This document shows positions 24,364 through 33,415 of a stretch of 49,081 nt of DNA, in pieces. The notes beneath the pieces are model-generated. The model was not told where the DNA came from, searched no databases, and worked only from the letters and a program-made list of their open reading frames with translations. Both the position numbers and the translations under genes were made by a program. Numbering within the stretch: position 1 is the stretch's first letter; each line of letters opens with the position of its first letter. Source of the stretch: Candidatus Endomicrobium neocapritermitis (GTDB lineage Bacteria > Elusimicrobiota > Endomicrobiia > Endomicrobiales > Endomicrobiaceae); contig WRJZ01000035.1 in the NCBI GenBank assembly GCA_009778325.1, positions 1 through 49,081 of the forward strand, given 5' to 3'.

Positions 24364-27300
24364 ATGTTTATTGAATTAGGTATAAAAAGGCCTGTTACCA
24401 CTCTTATGATAGTGCTTGCATTGATGATGTTTTCATCTATCATGCTGGTACGTATCCCCGTTGAATTAAATCCCAACATGCAGACAGGAATGGTCAGCGT
24501 AATAACCAGACTGCGCGGAGGCGTCGCTTCCAGCGAAGTTGAAAAATACGTTACCCGTCCGCTCGAGGAAGTTTTTTCGGAGCTTAGCGGCTTAAAAGAA
24601 ATGATTTCTTCGTCGAAAGAATCGGAATCCAACATAATGATGACGTTCCATCACGGCGTTGATACGGATTTTATCATCATTGACATACGCGAAAAGCTTG
24701 CTATGGTAAGGCACCTCCTTCCGAAAGAAACAGAAAAACCTATTATCGCGAAATTTGAACAATCCGACGCGCCGATAATGATTATTTCGCTGAGTTCCAG
24801 TAAGCACAGTCCGGAACAGCTCAGAGAAATAGCCGAAGAACAGATAAAAGAAAAGTTAATGCGCGTTTCGGGAGTTGCAAACATTGAAATCGGCGGAGGC
24901 CGTGAAAGAAAACTGCTGATAGAGATAGATAACGCTCTATTGCTCAAGCACAGTCTTCCCATTCTTGAAGTGGTCCAAAAAATAAATTTGTCGAACATAT
25001 CAATCTCGGCCGGAAATATAATAGACGGAAGAGATAAAGATTATGTCATAAGAGCGACAGGCGAGTATAACGATATAAGAGAAATTGAAAACACCGGCAT
25101 AGCTCTTACCAGCGCAGGTTCGATTATAAGGATAAAAGATATTGCCACGGTAAAAGACTCTTATTACGAGCCGACGTCTTTCGCAAGGCTTAACGCGAGC
25201 GACGTCGTATCTTTATACATTCAAAAAGAGTCTACGGCTAATACTATAAGCACCGCCAGAGACGCTCTGAGAGTAATTGACGGCTTTCAAGGCGTATTGG
25301 ATGAAAATATTGTAGTAACGGTGGTTAAAAACGACGCCGAGTACATCATTAAAGCGATACGTTCCCTGTGCGAAGCGCTTGTAGTCGGGGCTCTTTTGCT
25401 GGCGGGAATTTTATTCCTTTTTATCCGCAATATGAGAAACATCATTATAGTCGGAACCACTCTTCCGCTCAGTCTTTTTATGTCTATTCTGCTCATGTAT
25501 TTTACGAAACAGACTTTCAATGTTATGACGCTCAGCGGCCTTGCCATGGGTATGGCAAACGTTATGGACAACGCCATAGTCGTTATTGAAAATATATCGT
25601 TTCATCATCACAGAAAAACGTTTAAAACGAAAGAGGAGCTTGTCGTTAAAGGAACGGCCGAGTTATGGCAGCCTATTTTCGCTTCAACCGTCACGACGAT
25701 AGTCGTGTTTCTTCCCCTTGTGTTTTTGGAGCCCGAAATAAGGCAGCTTTACATACCTTTCGGCGCTACGATTACTTTTGCTTTGATAGCCTCTCTTATA
25801 AGCACGATGATTTTTGTGCCTCCCCAGATATTCAGATGGCAGAATAACTTTGAACTTGAATTTCAGAGCTGGTACATGAAAATAAGACTGTATTACGGAA
25901 AAATGCTCAAATTCGTTTTCAGAAGACAGACATACGTGTGGATTTTTGTTTTCGCTTTGTTTTTGATTTCGTTAAAGATACTGCAAAGCAGAGATTCCGA
26001 GTTTCTTGACGCCGGAGACGTAAACACTTTCAGAATAGGAATACAGTTTCCTCCCGCTACGCGCATAGAAATTTCCAACGAAATCGTAAAAAAGATGGAG
26101 AAAGATCTTCTGTCATACAGGGATGACGTTGAAAGGGTTTCGTCAAAAGTAGAAAAACTGCACACGTTTGTCGAAGTAAAAGTTTACAAAAACGCGGAAT
26201 ATTTTAAGGAAGAGTTTCGAAAGCGTTTTGCCGAGTATACTCCGGCTTTTGTGTATTATCAGGATTCAAACGCCGCCGGCGCAAAAGAAATGTACGTGGA
26301 TTTTTACGGGCAGGATTACGATACTTTAAAACAGCTTGCTTTTTCCGCTTCGGGACGATTGCAGCAGGTAAAAGGGCTTACCGATGTAAAAATAAGGATG
26401 CGCGAAGACGAGCCTGAAATCAATCTTTTTGTCGACAATGACAGACTCGCCCGTTTCGGGCTTACGGCATATTATTTCGGAAATACGCTGCACTGCCAGA
26501 TAAGAGGGCTTATCGCGACTCAGTACAGGACTGAGGGAAAACAGATTGAAACGATCGCAAGGCTTGTGCCGGGCAGCGTGCGCAATGTGGACGATGTGCT
26601 GTTTTTATCCATCATAAATCCCCAAAAAGACGTTGTGCGCGTCGGGCAGGTAGCCGACGCCCAGGAAATTAAATCAACCCAGGAAATATGGCATAAGAAC
26701 AAAAAACGTTTTATTCAGGTAAGCGCGAACAGAAATAAAACCGGATTGACGACCGCCGCCGCCGGAATAACAACCGCGTTAAAAGGCATCGCGTTTCCCA
26801 GAGATTATTCGTTTAATATATCCGGAGATTACGAAAAAACGGTCAGCAACCAGGGGCAGTTCAGGATGGCGGTCGCGCTGACGATTATTTTAATATTTTT
26901 TGTTTTGACTTCTATTTTTGAATCATACAAACAGCCGTTTTTGATTATGGGGGCGCTGCCGCTGAGTCTTATAGGCGTTGCTTTTTCTCTTTGGATATTT
27001 AAGAAACCCATAAGTTTGGGCGTGTGGATAGGCATAATGATTTTGTTCGGTTCGGTAGTTTACGGCTCGATTATTATCGTCGATAAAATTAACCAGAGAA
27101 GACACGGCAGAAAAAATATGATGAGGGTTATTTTTGAATCCTGTAAAGAGAGGCTTCGTCCCGAACTTATTACGTTTTTAATGAAAACGCTCGGTTTGCT
27201 TCCGATGGTTCTCAGCCGCGACGAAGCCGCCTCAATGTGGCGTTCTCTCGGCCTTACCGTGCTGTGCGGCACGATAACAGGCACAATGCTTACGCTTTTG

Positions 27301-27534
27301 ATTATTCCTACGGCGTATTATCTGATGGAAAATCCCAGAAAAAGCTTTTACGGTTTTCTCGGAAATATGAAATTTTTGCTGGTTCTTTTTAATAAAATTA
27401 ACGCCGGCGAAAGTTTGAAAAAGATAAAAGAAAAAACTCTTAAAAAATTGCCGGGAAAAGCGGATATTCCTGTTGCTCCTGACATAAATGTCGGAAATAG
27501 AAATTTGCCTAAAATCCCGAAGATAAAACTGTAG
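24364..27534 (+). CDS. RND efflux permease, divergent (first of pair)
   Basis: Inner-membrane RND transporter of 1,056 residues with the usual two halves of membrane and periplasmic domains, starting FIELGIKRPVTTLMIV. TM4 reads GMANVMDNAIVVIEN: only one Asp of the AcrB Asp407-Asp408 pair is present, the second being Asn. TM10 reads SVVYGSIIIVDKI, where AcrB has its essential Lys940 in AKNAI. Such variants occur in other RND subfamilies, so it may still function with different coupling, possibly together with the neighbouring permease. The ATG at 24364 lacks a visible Shine-Dalgarno; the gap before it is occupied by a palindromic element. An AATTACG-type repeat starts right after the TAG stop. 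Confidence 0.9.
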   Translation: MFIELGIKRPVTTLMIVLALMMFSSIMLVRIPVELNPNMQTGMVSVITRLRGGVASSEVEKYVTRPLEEVFSELSGLKEMISSSKESESNIMMTFHHGVDTDFIIIDIREKLAMVRHLLPKETEKPIIAKFEQSDAPIMIISLSSSKHSPEQLREIAEEQIKEKLMRVSGVANIEIGGGRERKLLIEIDNALLLKHSLPILEVVQKINLSNISISAGNIIDGRDKDYVIRATGEYNDIREIENTGIALTSAGSIIRIKDIATVKDSYYEPTSFARLNASDVVSLYIQKESTANTISTARDALRVIDGFQGVLDENIVVTVVKNDAEYIIKAIRSLCEALVVGALLLAGILFLFIRNMRNIIIVGTTLPLSLFMSILLMYFTKQTFNVMTLSGLAMGMANVMDNAIVVIENISFHHHRKTFKTKEELVVKGTAELWQPIFASTVTTIVVFLPLVFLEPEIRQLYIPFGATITFALIASLISTMIFVPPQIFRWQNNFELEFQSWYMKIRLYYGKMLKFVFRRQTYVWIFVFALFLISLKILQSRDSEFLDAGDVNTFRIGIQFPPATRIEISNEIVKKMEKDLLSYRDDVERVSSKVEKLHTFVEVKVYKNAEYFKEEFRKRFAEYTPAFVYYQDSNAAGAKEMYVDFYGQDYDTLKQLAFSASGRLQQVKGLTDVKIRMREDEPEINLFVDNDRLARFGLTAYYFGNTLHCQIRGLIATQYRTEGKQIETIARLVPGSVRNVDDVLFLSIINPQKDVVRVGQVADAQEIKSTQEIWHKNKKRFIQVSANRNKTGLTTAAAGITTALKGIAFPRDYSFNISGDYEKTVSNQGQFRMAVALTIILIFFVLTSIFESYKQPFLIMGALPLSLIGVAFSLWIFKKPISLGVWIGIMILFGSVVYGSIIIVDKINQRRHGRKNMMRVIFESCKERLRPELITFLMKTLGLLPMVLSRDEAASMWRSLGLTVLCGTITGTMLTLLIIPTAYYLMENPRKSFYGFLGNMKFLLVLFNKINAGESLKKIKEKTLKKLPGKADIPVAPDINVGNRNLPKIPKIKL

Positions 27535-27598
27535 CAACGGCAATTACGAATGACGAATTACGAATTACGAATCAACGGCGAACAACATAAAATAAAGG
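27535..27598. repeat. Gene-end element, AATTACG family, between the paired RND genes
   Basis: CAACGGCAATTACGAATGACG, AATTACG copies and ATCAACGGCGAACAAC begin immediately after the TAG stop of the first permease. The element ends just before the AAAGGG ribosome site of the next gene. Confidence 0.75.
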
Positions 27599-27605
27599 GT
27601 GAATA

Positions 27606-30600
27606 ATGAGCATTTTAAGGCTTCCGGTTGACAGACCGGTTACAACGGTTATGATATTTTTATCCATAGGGCTTCTCGGTTTGATTTCTTACACGAGGAT
27701 ACCCCAGGAGCTGTTTCCTTCAATGGAGTATCCGCAGATAACCATTGTCACAAAATACGAAGGAGCAGGCCCTGAAGAAGCGGAAAAACTCATCAGCAAG
27801 ATGGTTGAAGAAACCGCCGGAACAGTTAAAAACATTAAAAGAGTTTCATCTATTTCAAAAGAAGGAACGTCTATCGTAACGTGCGAGTTCAGGTGGGGAA
27901 CAAACATGGACTTTGCCGCCATGGATGTCCGTGAAAAAATAGATTTGATCAAAGAGGCTCTTCCCCGCGACGCGTTGGAACCCGTAGTTTTGAAGTATAA
28001 TCCCACGCAGGTTGAAGCAATGATGCTTTCGGTAAGCTATAACAGCGGGTCGGTTTCGGCTTTGAGAATGGCCGACCTCAGAAGAATCGCGAAGAAAAAT
28101 CTTAAAGACGAGCTTGAAAGGCTTGAAGGCGTGGCTAAAGTCGAGCTTCGCGGAGGCGAAGAAAAAGAAATTATTATTGAAGTGGATAAAGGAAGGCTTC
28201 TGGCCAATCAGGTGTCGATTACCGAAATTATCACTTCGCTGCAAAACGCCAATATCACTTATCCCGCAGGAACCATTAAAGAAGAAAAGCGCGAATTTCT
28301 TGTCAAAACCGTCGGCGAATTCAGGGACATAGAAGATATAGCCGGGCTTTCTTTCAGCAAGATAGATTACAATATACAGCATAATATGAGCACAAAAAGA
28401 ATCCGCAACCAGCTGCAGGAAACCGGCGATAAAATAATATTCCTTAGAGATATTGCCGAAATAAGAGAGTCGTTAAAAGACAGAAGAGGTTATTCCAGGT
28501 ACAACGGCGATGAAAATATTTCCGTCAGCATATACCAGCAGTCCGGTTCAAACCTTATTAATTTGTCTAACACGGTGCGCAGAAAGCTGCAGGAAATCAG
28601 AGAACAGGGAAAAATACCGGAAGACGTGGACATTAAAATCACTTCCGACCAGTCGGACTTTATTAAGGAGTCTCTTGCAAACCTCTACGCGAACGGTCTT
28701 CAGGGTATACTGCTGTCGTTTATTCTTCTTTATTTCTTTATGAGAAGCTTTATGGCTTCCACTATTATCAATGTCGCTATTCCAGTCGCGCTGTTTACAA
28801 CGCTGAGCATTATGTATTTTCAGGATATATCAATCAATACCATGTCGCTCGGAGGTTTGACCGTAGGCATAGGCATGGTTATTGATAACTCCAACATGGT
28901 GCTTGAAAATATTTTGATGCAGTATCATAAAAATAAGGTATCGGAAAAGAAAGAGGCGATTTACGCCGCGACCAGAAGTTTGCTGGCGCCTATTTTGAGC
29001 GCTACGTTTACGTCGGTCGCGATATTTATTCCTTTCGTTTTTGTGGCGGGCATGATAGGGCAGCTTTTTAAACAGCTTGCTTTGACGATAACGTTTTCGC
29101 TCTTATCGTCGATTTTTGCCGCCATGTTTTTGGTTCCGCGTCTTGCGCTGACCGCGGATTTAAGCAAGCAGTCGATAACGGCGGGAATGAAATTTATAAA
29201 CGGATATTTTACCCCGATATTCAAAAAAGCTTTGGACTGGAGAATGGGTAAAGTGGCGTTTTTCATTTTAATATATGTTTTTGTCGGAGTCGTGTGCTTT
29301 ATGCTTATTCCGAAAGAGTTTATGCCTAAAGTAGACGAAAGAAGATTTGTTTTAAATATGACGCTAAGCCCCGATACTCCGCTTGAAATAACAAATTCCA
29401 CAAGCAAAAGAATAGAAAAACTGATAGCGGGATATCCTGAAATAAGAGACATATCCGTCAGCGTGGGTTCAACGGGCGAAAGCGCGGGAGTCGCGGCCAT
29501 AGAGTCGCTTGCCACATACCAGGCCAGAATAATAGTAAGATTAAACAGAGAAGGTATGTCGACGAATGAGCTTGTCGCCGACATTGCGAACGAAATAAGA
29601 AAATGGAATATCCGGGGTTTAGAAACCGAATTTATAACGCAGCAGGGATTGTTCGGCACGGGCGTCGGCGCGTCTTCCGGACTCTTGGTTGAAATCAGAG
29701 GGAAAGATTTGGCAATCCTGAAAAGGTCTGCGGATGAAATAAGAAAAATAATGGAAAATATGCCTCAGTTTTACGGCATCAAACTCGACCCTCCGGATGA
29801 AGTTCCGGAATTGAGGCTTACGATTGACAGAGAAAGAGCGTCTGCTTTCGGTCTTTCCACCCAGGATATTTCGGCGATGACTCTTGCCTCTATCAAAGGT
29901 TTTGTCGCGACAAAACTTAAACGGAAAGACGATGAAATGGACATAAGAGTCAGAATGCGGCCCGAAGACAGGGACAGTCTCGAAAAAGTTCTTGAGATGA
30001 CCGCTTATTCGCCTTGGGGAATGACGCTTTCGCTCAAACAGATTGTTGACCATGAATTTGTTAAAACGCTTCCCGCCATTAAAAGAATCGAGGGCGAAAG
30101 AACATATCTTCTTTCAGCAAATGTCAGGGGCAATTTTACGAGTGCGGTAAGGGAAATAGAAGAAATACTGAAAGACAAATATAATAATGACGACGTTCAC
30201 TGCGTTATTTCCGGCGAAATGCTTGCCATGCAGGAAGCTCTCTCCCAGATTTCATTCGCTTTAATTCTGGGCGTTATAATCATATTTATGATTTTGGCAT
30301 CGCAGTTTGAATCGCTTTACCAGCCTTTAATAGTTATGATTGCCGTGCCGCTTGGAGTAGTGGGATCTTTGTTTGTGCTCTTTATTACAATGCAGTCCAT
30401 AAATTCCATTTCTATGTTGGGCTTTATCATGCTTGTCGGCAATGTTACCAATATATCAATTTTGCTTGTTGACAGATATAACAGGATGCTGGAAACAGAG
30501 TCGGCGAAAAACGGCGGTAAAAAACTTGATATGATTACTCTTAAAAGAAAGGTCGTTGAAACAACCGTCAACCACGTAAGGCCTATCGCCATGACGACTC

Positions 30601-30818
30601 TTACAACAATTACGGCAATGCTTCCTTTGGCAGCCGGTTTCGGCGGAAAAACATCGACAAACCAGCCGATGGCTATTGCCGTGGTAGGCGGGCTTGCATT
30701 TGCGCTTGTTCTGGCTTTGGTTTTTGTGCCTTATGTTTATCTTACCGCAAAAGGCATGAGAAATACCGAAGACAGCGAGTTATTTATGTGGAACGATGAA
30801 AAGACAAATAACATATAA
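27606..30818 (+). CDS. RND efflux permease, divergent (second of pair)
   Basis: A 1,070-residue RND transporter, start ATG at 27606 with AGGGTG upstream and N-terminus LRLPVDRPVTTVMI. TM4 reads GMVIDNSNMVLEN, again Asp-Asn in place of Asp-Asp, and TM10 reads GNVTNISILLVDRY with Thr at the Lys940 position. Both permeases of this operon therefore share the same relay changes, unlike the canonical pump at 14509. Two consecutive RND genes behind one adaptor recall MdtBC-type heteromeric pumps, but assembly is inference. The last residues and TAA stop merge with an AT-rich inverted element. Confidence 0.9.
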   Translation: MSILRLPVDRPVTTVMIFLSIGLLGLISYTRIPQELFPSMEYPQITIVTKYEGAGPEEAEKLISKMVEETAGTVKNIKRVSSISKEGTSIVTCEFRWGTNMDFAAMDVREKIDLIKEALPRDALEPVVLKYNPTQVEAMMLSVSYNSGSVSALRMADLRRIAKKNLKDELERLEGVAKVELRGGEEKEIIIEVDKGRLLANQVSITEIITSLQNANITYPAGTIKEEKREFLVKTVGEFRDIEDIAGLSFSKIDYNIQHNMSTKRIRNQLQETGDKIIFLRDIAEIRESLKDRRGYSRYNGDENISVSIYQQSGSNLINLSNTVRRKLQEIREQGKIPEDVDIKITSDQSDFIKESLANLYANGLQGILLSFILLYFFMRSFMASTIINVAIPVALFTTLSIMYFQDISINTMSLGGLTVGIGMVIDNSNMVLENILMQYHKNKVSEKKEAIYAATRSLLAPILSATFTSVAIFIPFVFVAGMIGQLFKQLALTITFSLLSSIFAAMFLVPRLALTADLSKQSITAGMKFINGYFTPIFKKALDWRMGKVAFFILIYVFVGVVCFMLIPKEFMPKVDERRFVLNMTLSPDTPLEITNSTSKRIEKLIAGYPEIRDISVSVGSTGESAGVAAIESLATYQARIIVRLNREGMSTNELVADIANEIRKWNIRGLETEFITQQGLFGTGVGASSGLLVEIRGKDLAILKRSADEIRKIMENMPQFYGIKLDPPDEVPELRLTIDRERASAFGLSTQDISAMTLASIKGFVATKLKRKDDEMDIRVRMRPEDRDSLEKVLEMTAYSPWGMTLSLKQIVDHEFVKTLPAIKRIEGERTYLLSANVRGNFTSAVREIEEILKDKYNNDDVHCVISGEMLAMQEALSQISFALILGVIIIFMILASQFESLYQPLIVMIAVPLGVVGSLFVLFITMQSINSISMLGFIMLVGNVTNISILLVDRYNRMLETESAKNGGKKLDMITLKRKVVETTVNHVRPIAMTTLTTITAMLPLAAGFGGKTSTNQPMAIAVVGGLAFALVLALVFVPYVYLTAKGMRNTEDSELFMWNDEKTNNI

Positions 30819-30872
30819 AATGTAAAAAGTAATGTGTGGTTTTTTACGTTTTATATTTTATATATTATATGT
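30811..30872. repeat. AT-rich inverted-arm element at the end of the RND operon
   Basis: ACATATAAAATGTAAAAAGTA and an inverse arm (TTTTTTACG, TTTTATA, TTTTATATATTATATGT) flank a short GTGTGG centre. The left arm contains the TAA stop of the second permease. It could fold as a terminator-like hairpin ahead of ruvX. Confidence 0.6.
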
Positions 30873-30878
30873 TGTTAA

Positions 30879-30886
30879 GGGGGGGG
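30879..30886 (+). repeat. Homopolymeric G8 tract in ruvX ribosome-binding region
   Basis: Eight consecutive G's follow AA, 7 bases before the TTG start of ruvX, and form its Shine-Dalgarno. G tracts of this length are prone to slippage, so spacing could vary. Confidence 0.8.
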
Positions 30887-30893
30887 TAATTTT

Positions 30894-31319
30894 TTGGGCA
30901 GAATAATGGGAATAGATTACGGCATAAAAAGAATCGGCATTGCCATGACCGATATTATGCGGATTATGTCTTCTCCTTTTGACACAATAGACAGCAGCGA
31001 ATCTATACGAAAAAACGCGGCTGCCGTGGTCGAAATAGCAAAAAATAACGATGTTTCGGCAATTGTCGTAGGCATTCCGGTAAATATGAACGGCACAGAA
31101 GGCGAAATGGCGCAAACCGTAAGAAAATTTATTGAAGAACTTAAAAAAATTACCGATATGCAAATTTTTGAAATAGACGAAAGACTGACAACCGCCCAGG
31201 CTGAAAGAATGCTTATTGACGAAGGCGACGTTTCGCGGGATAAAAGAAAAGGATTGAAAGACAGGCTGGCTGCATCGTTCATTTTACAGACTTATTTAGA
31301 TACAATGAACAACAATTAA
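30894..31319 (+). CDS. ruvX: YqgF/RuvX-family RNase H-fold protein (putative pre-16S rRNA nuclease)
   Basis: RNase H-fold nuclease implicated in pre-16S rRNA 5' processing in E. coli and proposed as a Holliday junction resolvase. The 141-residue protein shows MGIDYGIKRIGIAMTD with the first catalytic Asp, VVGIPVNMNGTEGEMA, the Glu in EIDERLTTAQAERML, and the final Asp in KDRLAASFILQTYL. TTG at 30894 is chosen because the G8 tract sits just upstream; ATG at 30906 is the alternative. The C-terminal MNNN and stop are encoded by the start of an AACAATT repeat. Confidence 0.93.
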   Translation: MGRIMGIDYGIKRIGIAMTDIMRIMSSPFDTIDSSESIRKNAAAVVEIAKNNDVSAIVVGIPVNMNGTEGEMAQTVRKFIEELKKITDMQIFEIDERLTTAQAERMLIDEGDVSRDKRKGLKDRLAASFILQTYLDTMNNN

Positions 31320-31430
31320 CAATTAACAAGTAACAATGAACAATTGTTGTGATTTTGCGAAGCAAAAACCTGTTAATATGTTTTGATAAGGCTTAGCCTT
31401 ATCAAAACTCCGACATTATTAATTGTTATT
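31308..31430. repeat. Gene-end element, AACAATT family with central hairpins
   Basis: Left arm: AACAATTAACAATTAACAAG and further heptamers, overlapping the ruvX stop. Centre: TTTTGCGAAGCAAAA and a long hairpin built of TTTTGATAAGGC and its inverse. Right arm: TTATTAATTGTTATT. The next gene's GGAG follows directly. Confidence 0.8.
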
Positions 31431-31440
31431 TGGAGTTTTT

Positions 31441-31938
31441 GTGCATTACATAATCGACGGCTACAATGTAATTAACTGCAGCGATAAGTTTGCGGCTTCC
31501 ACGCTTGAGGGCAGGCGCAATAAGTTTATTGATTTTATATCGCAGAACAGGCCGCACGGAAGCCTCAGAAACAGCATTACCGTTGTGTTTGACTGTAAGT
31601 CGAAAAATCCTTACGAATCAAACGGATATAACCGGTCGCATATAGGAAACATAGAAATAATTTTCAGCGACGGGATTATTTCGGCCGACGATATTATTGC
31701 CGAAATCGTCGATAATGCCGAAAATCCTTATGAAATAACCGTTGTGACAAACGACAAAGGAATAAGACGCCGCACGGCTCCGAGCGGCGCAAAGCATGAA
31801 GCCGTTGAAAGTTTTTTGGATAAAGGTTCGAAACAGAAAAATATAAACAGGTCCCGGGAAGCTTTATCAGGAGATATAAAAGAAGAAATAAATGAGGAGT
31901 TTGAACGGCTGTGGTTAAAAAAGCGCGGTATAAAATAA
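31441..31938 (+). CDS. NYN-domain (YacP/Rae1-like) ribonuclease
   Basis: PIN-like NYN domain protein of 165 residues. Family acidic residues are in YIIDGYNVIN, VFDCK, and the SADDIIAEIV / VVTNDKGIRRR segments, matching the YacP group. Bacillus Rae1 (YacP) cuts mRNA in the ribosomal A site; whether this one does is unknown. Start is GTG at 31441, preceded by GGAG 5 bases upstream; the frame opens 6 codons earlier in repeat sequence. Overlaps mltG by 28 bases. Confidence 0.88.
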   Translation: MHYIIDGYNVINCSDKFAASTLEGRRNKFIDFISQNRPHGSLRNSITVVFDCKSKNPYESNGYNRSHIGNIEIIFSDGIISADDIIAEIVDNAENPYEITVVTNDKGIRRRTAPSGAKHEAVESFLDKGSKQKNINRSREALSGDIKEEINEEFERLWLKKRGIK

Positions 31939-32885
31939 TAATATTTACGGCAATGATTTGCCTGTTTGCGGCGGGGTGCGCGTGCAACGGCGGCAATGCG
32001 GAAAAAATTGCTTTTCAGGTTAAAAGCGGCGAAAGCGCGTCTTCAGTCGCTTTGCGTTTAAAACAGGAGAATCTGATTTGTTCCAAAAATTTATTTTTGG
32101 CTTATGCCAAGTTCACAGATTCTGCGGATAAAATAAAAGCGGGCTATTATGAGTTTTCCGCAAAAGACGGCATGTTTAAAATTTTGAATGAGCTCAAAAG
32201 CGGTTCAAAAAGCCTGATAAAATTTACAATTCCGGAAGGCAGCAATATAAAACAAACGGCGGAAATTATAGCTTCCAAAACAAATATAAGCGCCGAACGG
32301 TTCATACGGCTGGCCTATGAAGAAAATATGGAAGGATACTTAATGCCTGAAACATATTTTATCGACCCTTCAATGAAAGAAGAAGATATTATCGCGGTAA
32401 TGAGAAAAGAGTTTGACAGAAAAGTTACGCCTGAAATGTATGAAAGAGCCAAAGAACTTAACATGACAATGGATCAAATAATAACTCTTGCTTCAATTAT
32501 TGAAAAAGAAGCGGTTAAACCGGATGAACGCGCTACAATATCCGCCGTTTTTCATAACAGGCTGAAAAAGAACATAAGGCTTGAATCATGCGCGACCGTT
32601 TTGTACGCCATGGGCGTCAATAAAGCAAGGCTTACCGCTGAAGATCTCTTTTTTGATTCGCCTTACAATACCTACAGGCATTCAGGGCTTCCTCCCGGTC
32701 CTATTTGCAGCCCTGGGATTAAATCAATAGAAGCGGCTTTATATCCGGAAAATTCAAGCAGTTTATTTTTTGTTTCCCAGGGAAACGGCAGCCATCTTTT
32801 TGCCGAAAATTTTGAAGAGCATGTAAAAAATAAGCGGGAAACAAAGAAAATAATAAAAAAAAGGCAATTAACAATGAACAATTAA
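31911..32885 (+). CDS. mltG: Endolytic peptidoglycan transglycosylase MltG (YceG-like)
   Basis: Cuts nascent glycan strands and is thought to set glycan length. The 324-residue protein has an N-terminal hydrophobic segment followed by FAAGC, a lipobox-like site, where most MltG proteins have only a transmembrane anchor. A LysM-like part (FQVKSGESASSVALRLKQEN) precedes the YceG domain. The catalytic Glu is in SIIEKEAVKPDE, with RLESCATVLYAMG and the GLPPGPICSPG hallmark. Starts GTG at 31911 inside the NYN gene (GAGGAG 11 bases upstream). The C-terminal QLTMNN and TAA come from an AACAATG repeat. Confidence 0.92.
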   Translation: MVKKARYKIIIFTAMICLFAAGCACNGGNAEKIAFQVKSGESASSVALRLKQENLICSKNLFLAYAKFTDSADKIKAGYYEFSAKDGMFKILNELKSGSKSLIKFTIPEGSNIKQTAEIIASKTNISAERFIRLAYEENMEGYLMPETYFIDPSMKEEDIIAVMRKEFDRKVTPEMYERAKELNMTMDQIITLASIIEKEAVKPDERATISAVFHNRLKKNIRLESCATVLYAMGVNKARLTAEDLFFDSPYNTYRHSGLPPGPICSPGIKSIEAALYPENSSSLFFVSQGNGSHLFAENFEEHVKNKRETKKIIKKRQLTMNN

Positions 32886-32992
32886 CAAATAACAATGTCG
32901 GAGTTTCGGCTTTGCCGAAACCTATTGCAAGTTTTCGCAAGGCGAAAACACAACAATTATTAATTGTTCATTGTTCATTGTTAATTGTCGTC
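32864..32992. repeat. Gene-end element, AACAATT family with central hairpins
   Basis: AATTAACAATGAACAATTAA heptamers overlap the mltG stop. The centre has GTTTCGG-CTTTG-CCGAAAC and GTTTTCGC-AA-GGCGAAAAC hairpins. The inverse arm (TTATTAATTGTTCATTGTTC) ends just before the sigma-like gene. Same design as 31308-31430 with different hairpins. Confidence 0.8.
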
Positions 32993-33004
32993 GGATTAAT
33001 TCAA

Positions 33005-33415
33005 ATGCAGATAATCGTAAAACTTCAAGATGAATTATACGGCCTGGCTTTGCGTTTTACGGGCGACTCCGAAAAATCGAAAAAGGCCGTAATAAAAGCC
33101 TTTAATAAGATTTTAAAATCTTATCATTGCGATTCTTCGGAGACAAGAGTCGAATTGTATAAAAATCTTTTTAACAATATCGGTTTTTTCAGCATCTGCA
33201 AAAAAAGCCTTGATAAAGCGGGTTTTATAAATATTGCTAAACACAGCCTCAGCGTTTTTGACAAAAAAGTTTTTGTTTTAAAATATGAAGCTGATTTTAC
33301 GGTGAATGAGATTTCATATATTTTGAGATCTTCGTCCGAAAAAATAAAGAAGTCTCTTTTAAAAAGCACTGAACGCGTATCGGACGCTTTGAAGGATTTG
33401 GAAAATGAAATGTAA
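33005..33415 (+). CDS. Mini ECF-like sigma factor
   Basis: A 136-residue protein whose C-terminal ~55 residues look like sigma region 4: FDKKVFVLKYEADFTVNEIS, followed by the helix-turn-helix YILRSSSEKIKKSLLKS. The N-terminal part (LQDELYGLALRFTGDSEKSK) resembles an eroded region 2, shorter than in standard ECF factors (~180 residues). The ATG at 33005 is preferred because the upstream in-frame 31 codons are repeat sequence. It overlaps a zinc anti-sigma-like gene by 11 bases, which strongly supports a sigma/anti-sigma pair. Whether it still activates transcription is uncertain. Confidence 0.7.
   Translation: MQIIVKLQDELYGLALRFTGDSEKSKKAVIKAFNKILKSYHCDSSETRVELYKNLFNNIGFFSICKKSLDKAGFINIAKHSLSVFDKKVFVLKYEADFTVNEISYILRSSSEKIKKSLLKSTERVSDALKDLENEM

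Noticed and set aside
32912-33004. N-terminal extension of the sigma-like protein (31 codons)
   Set aside because: Encoded by the AACAATT-family element; the conserved part starts at the ATG at 33005.
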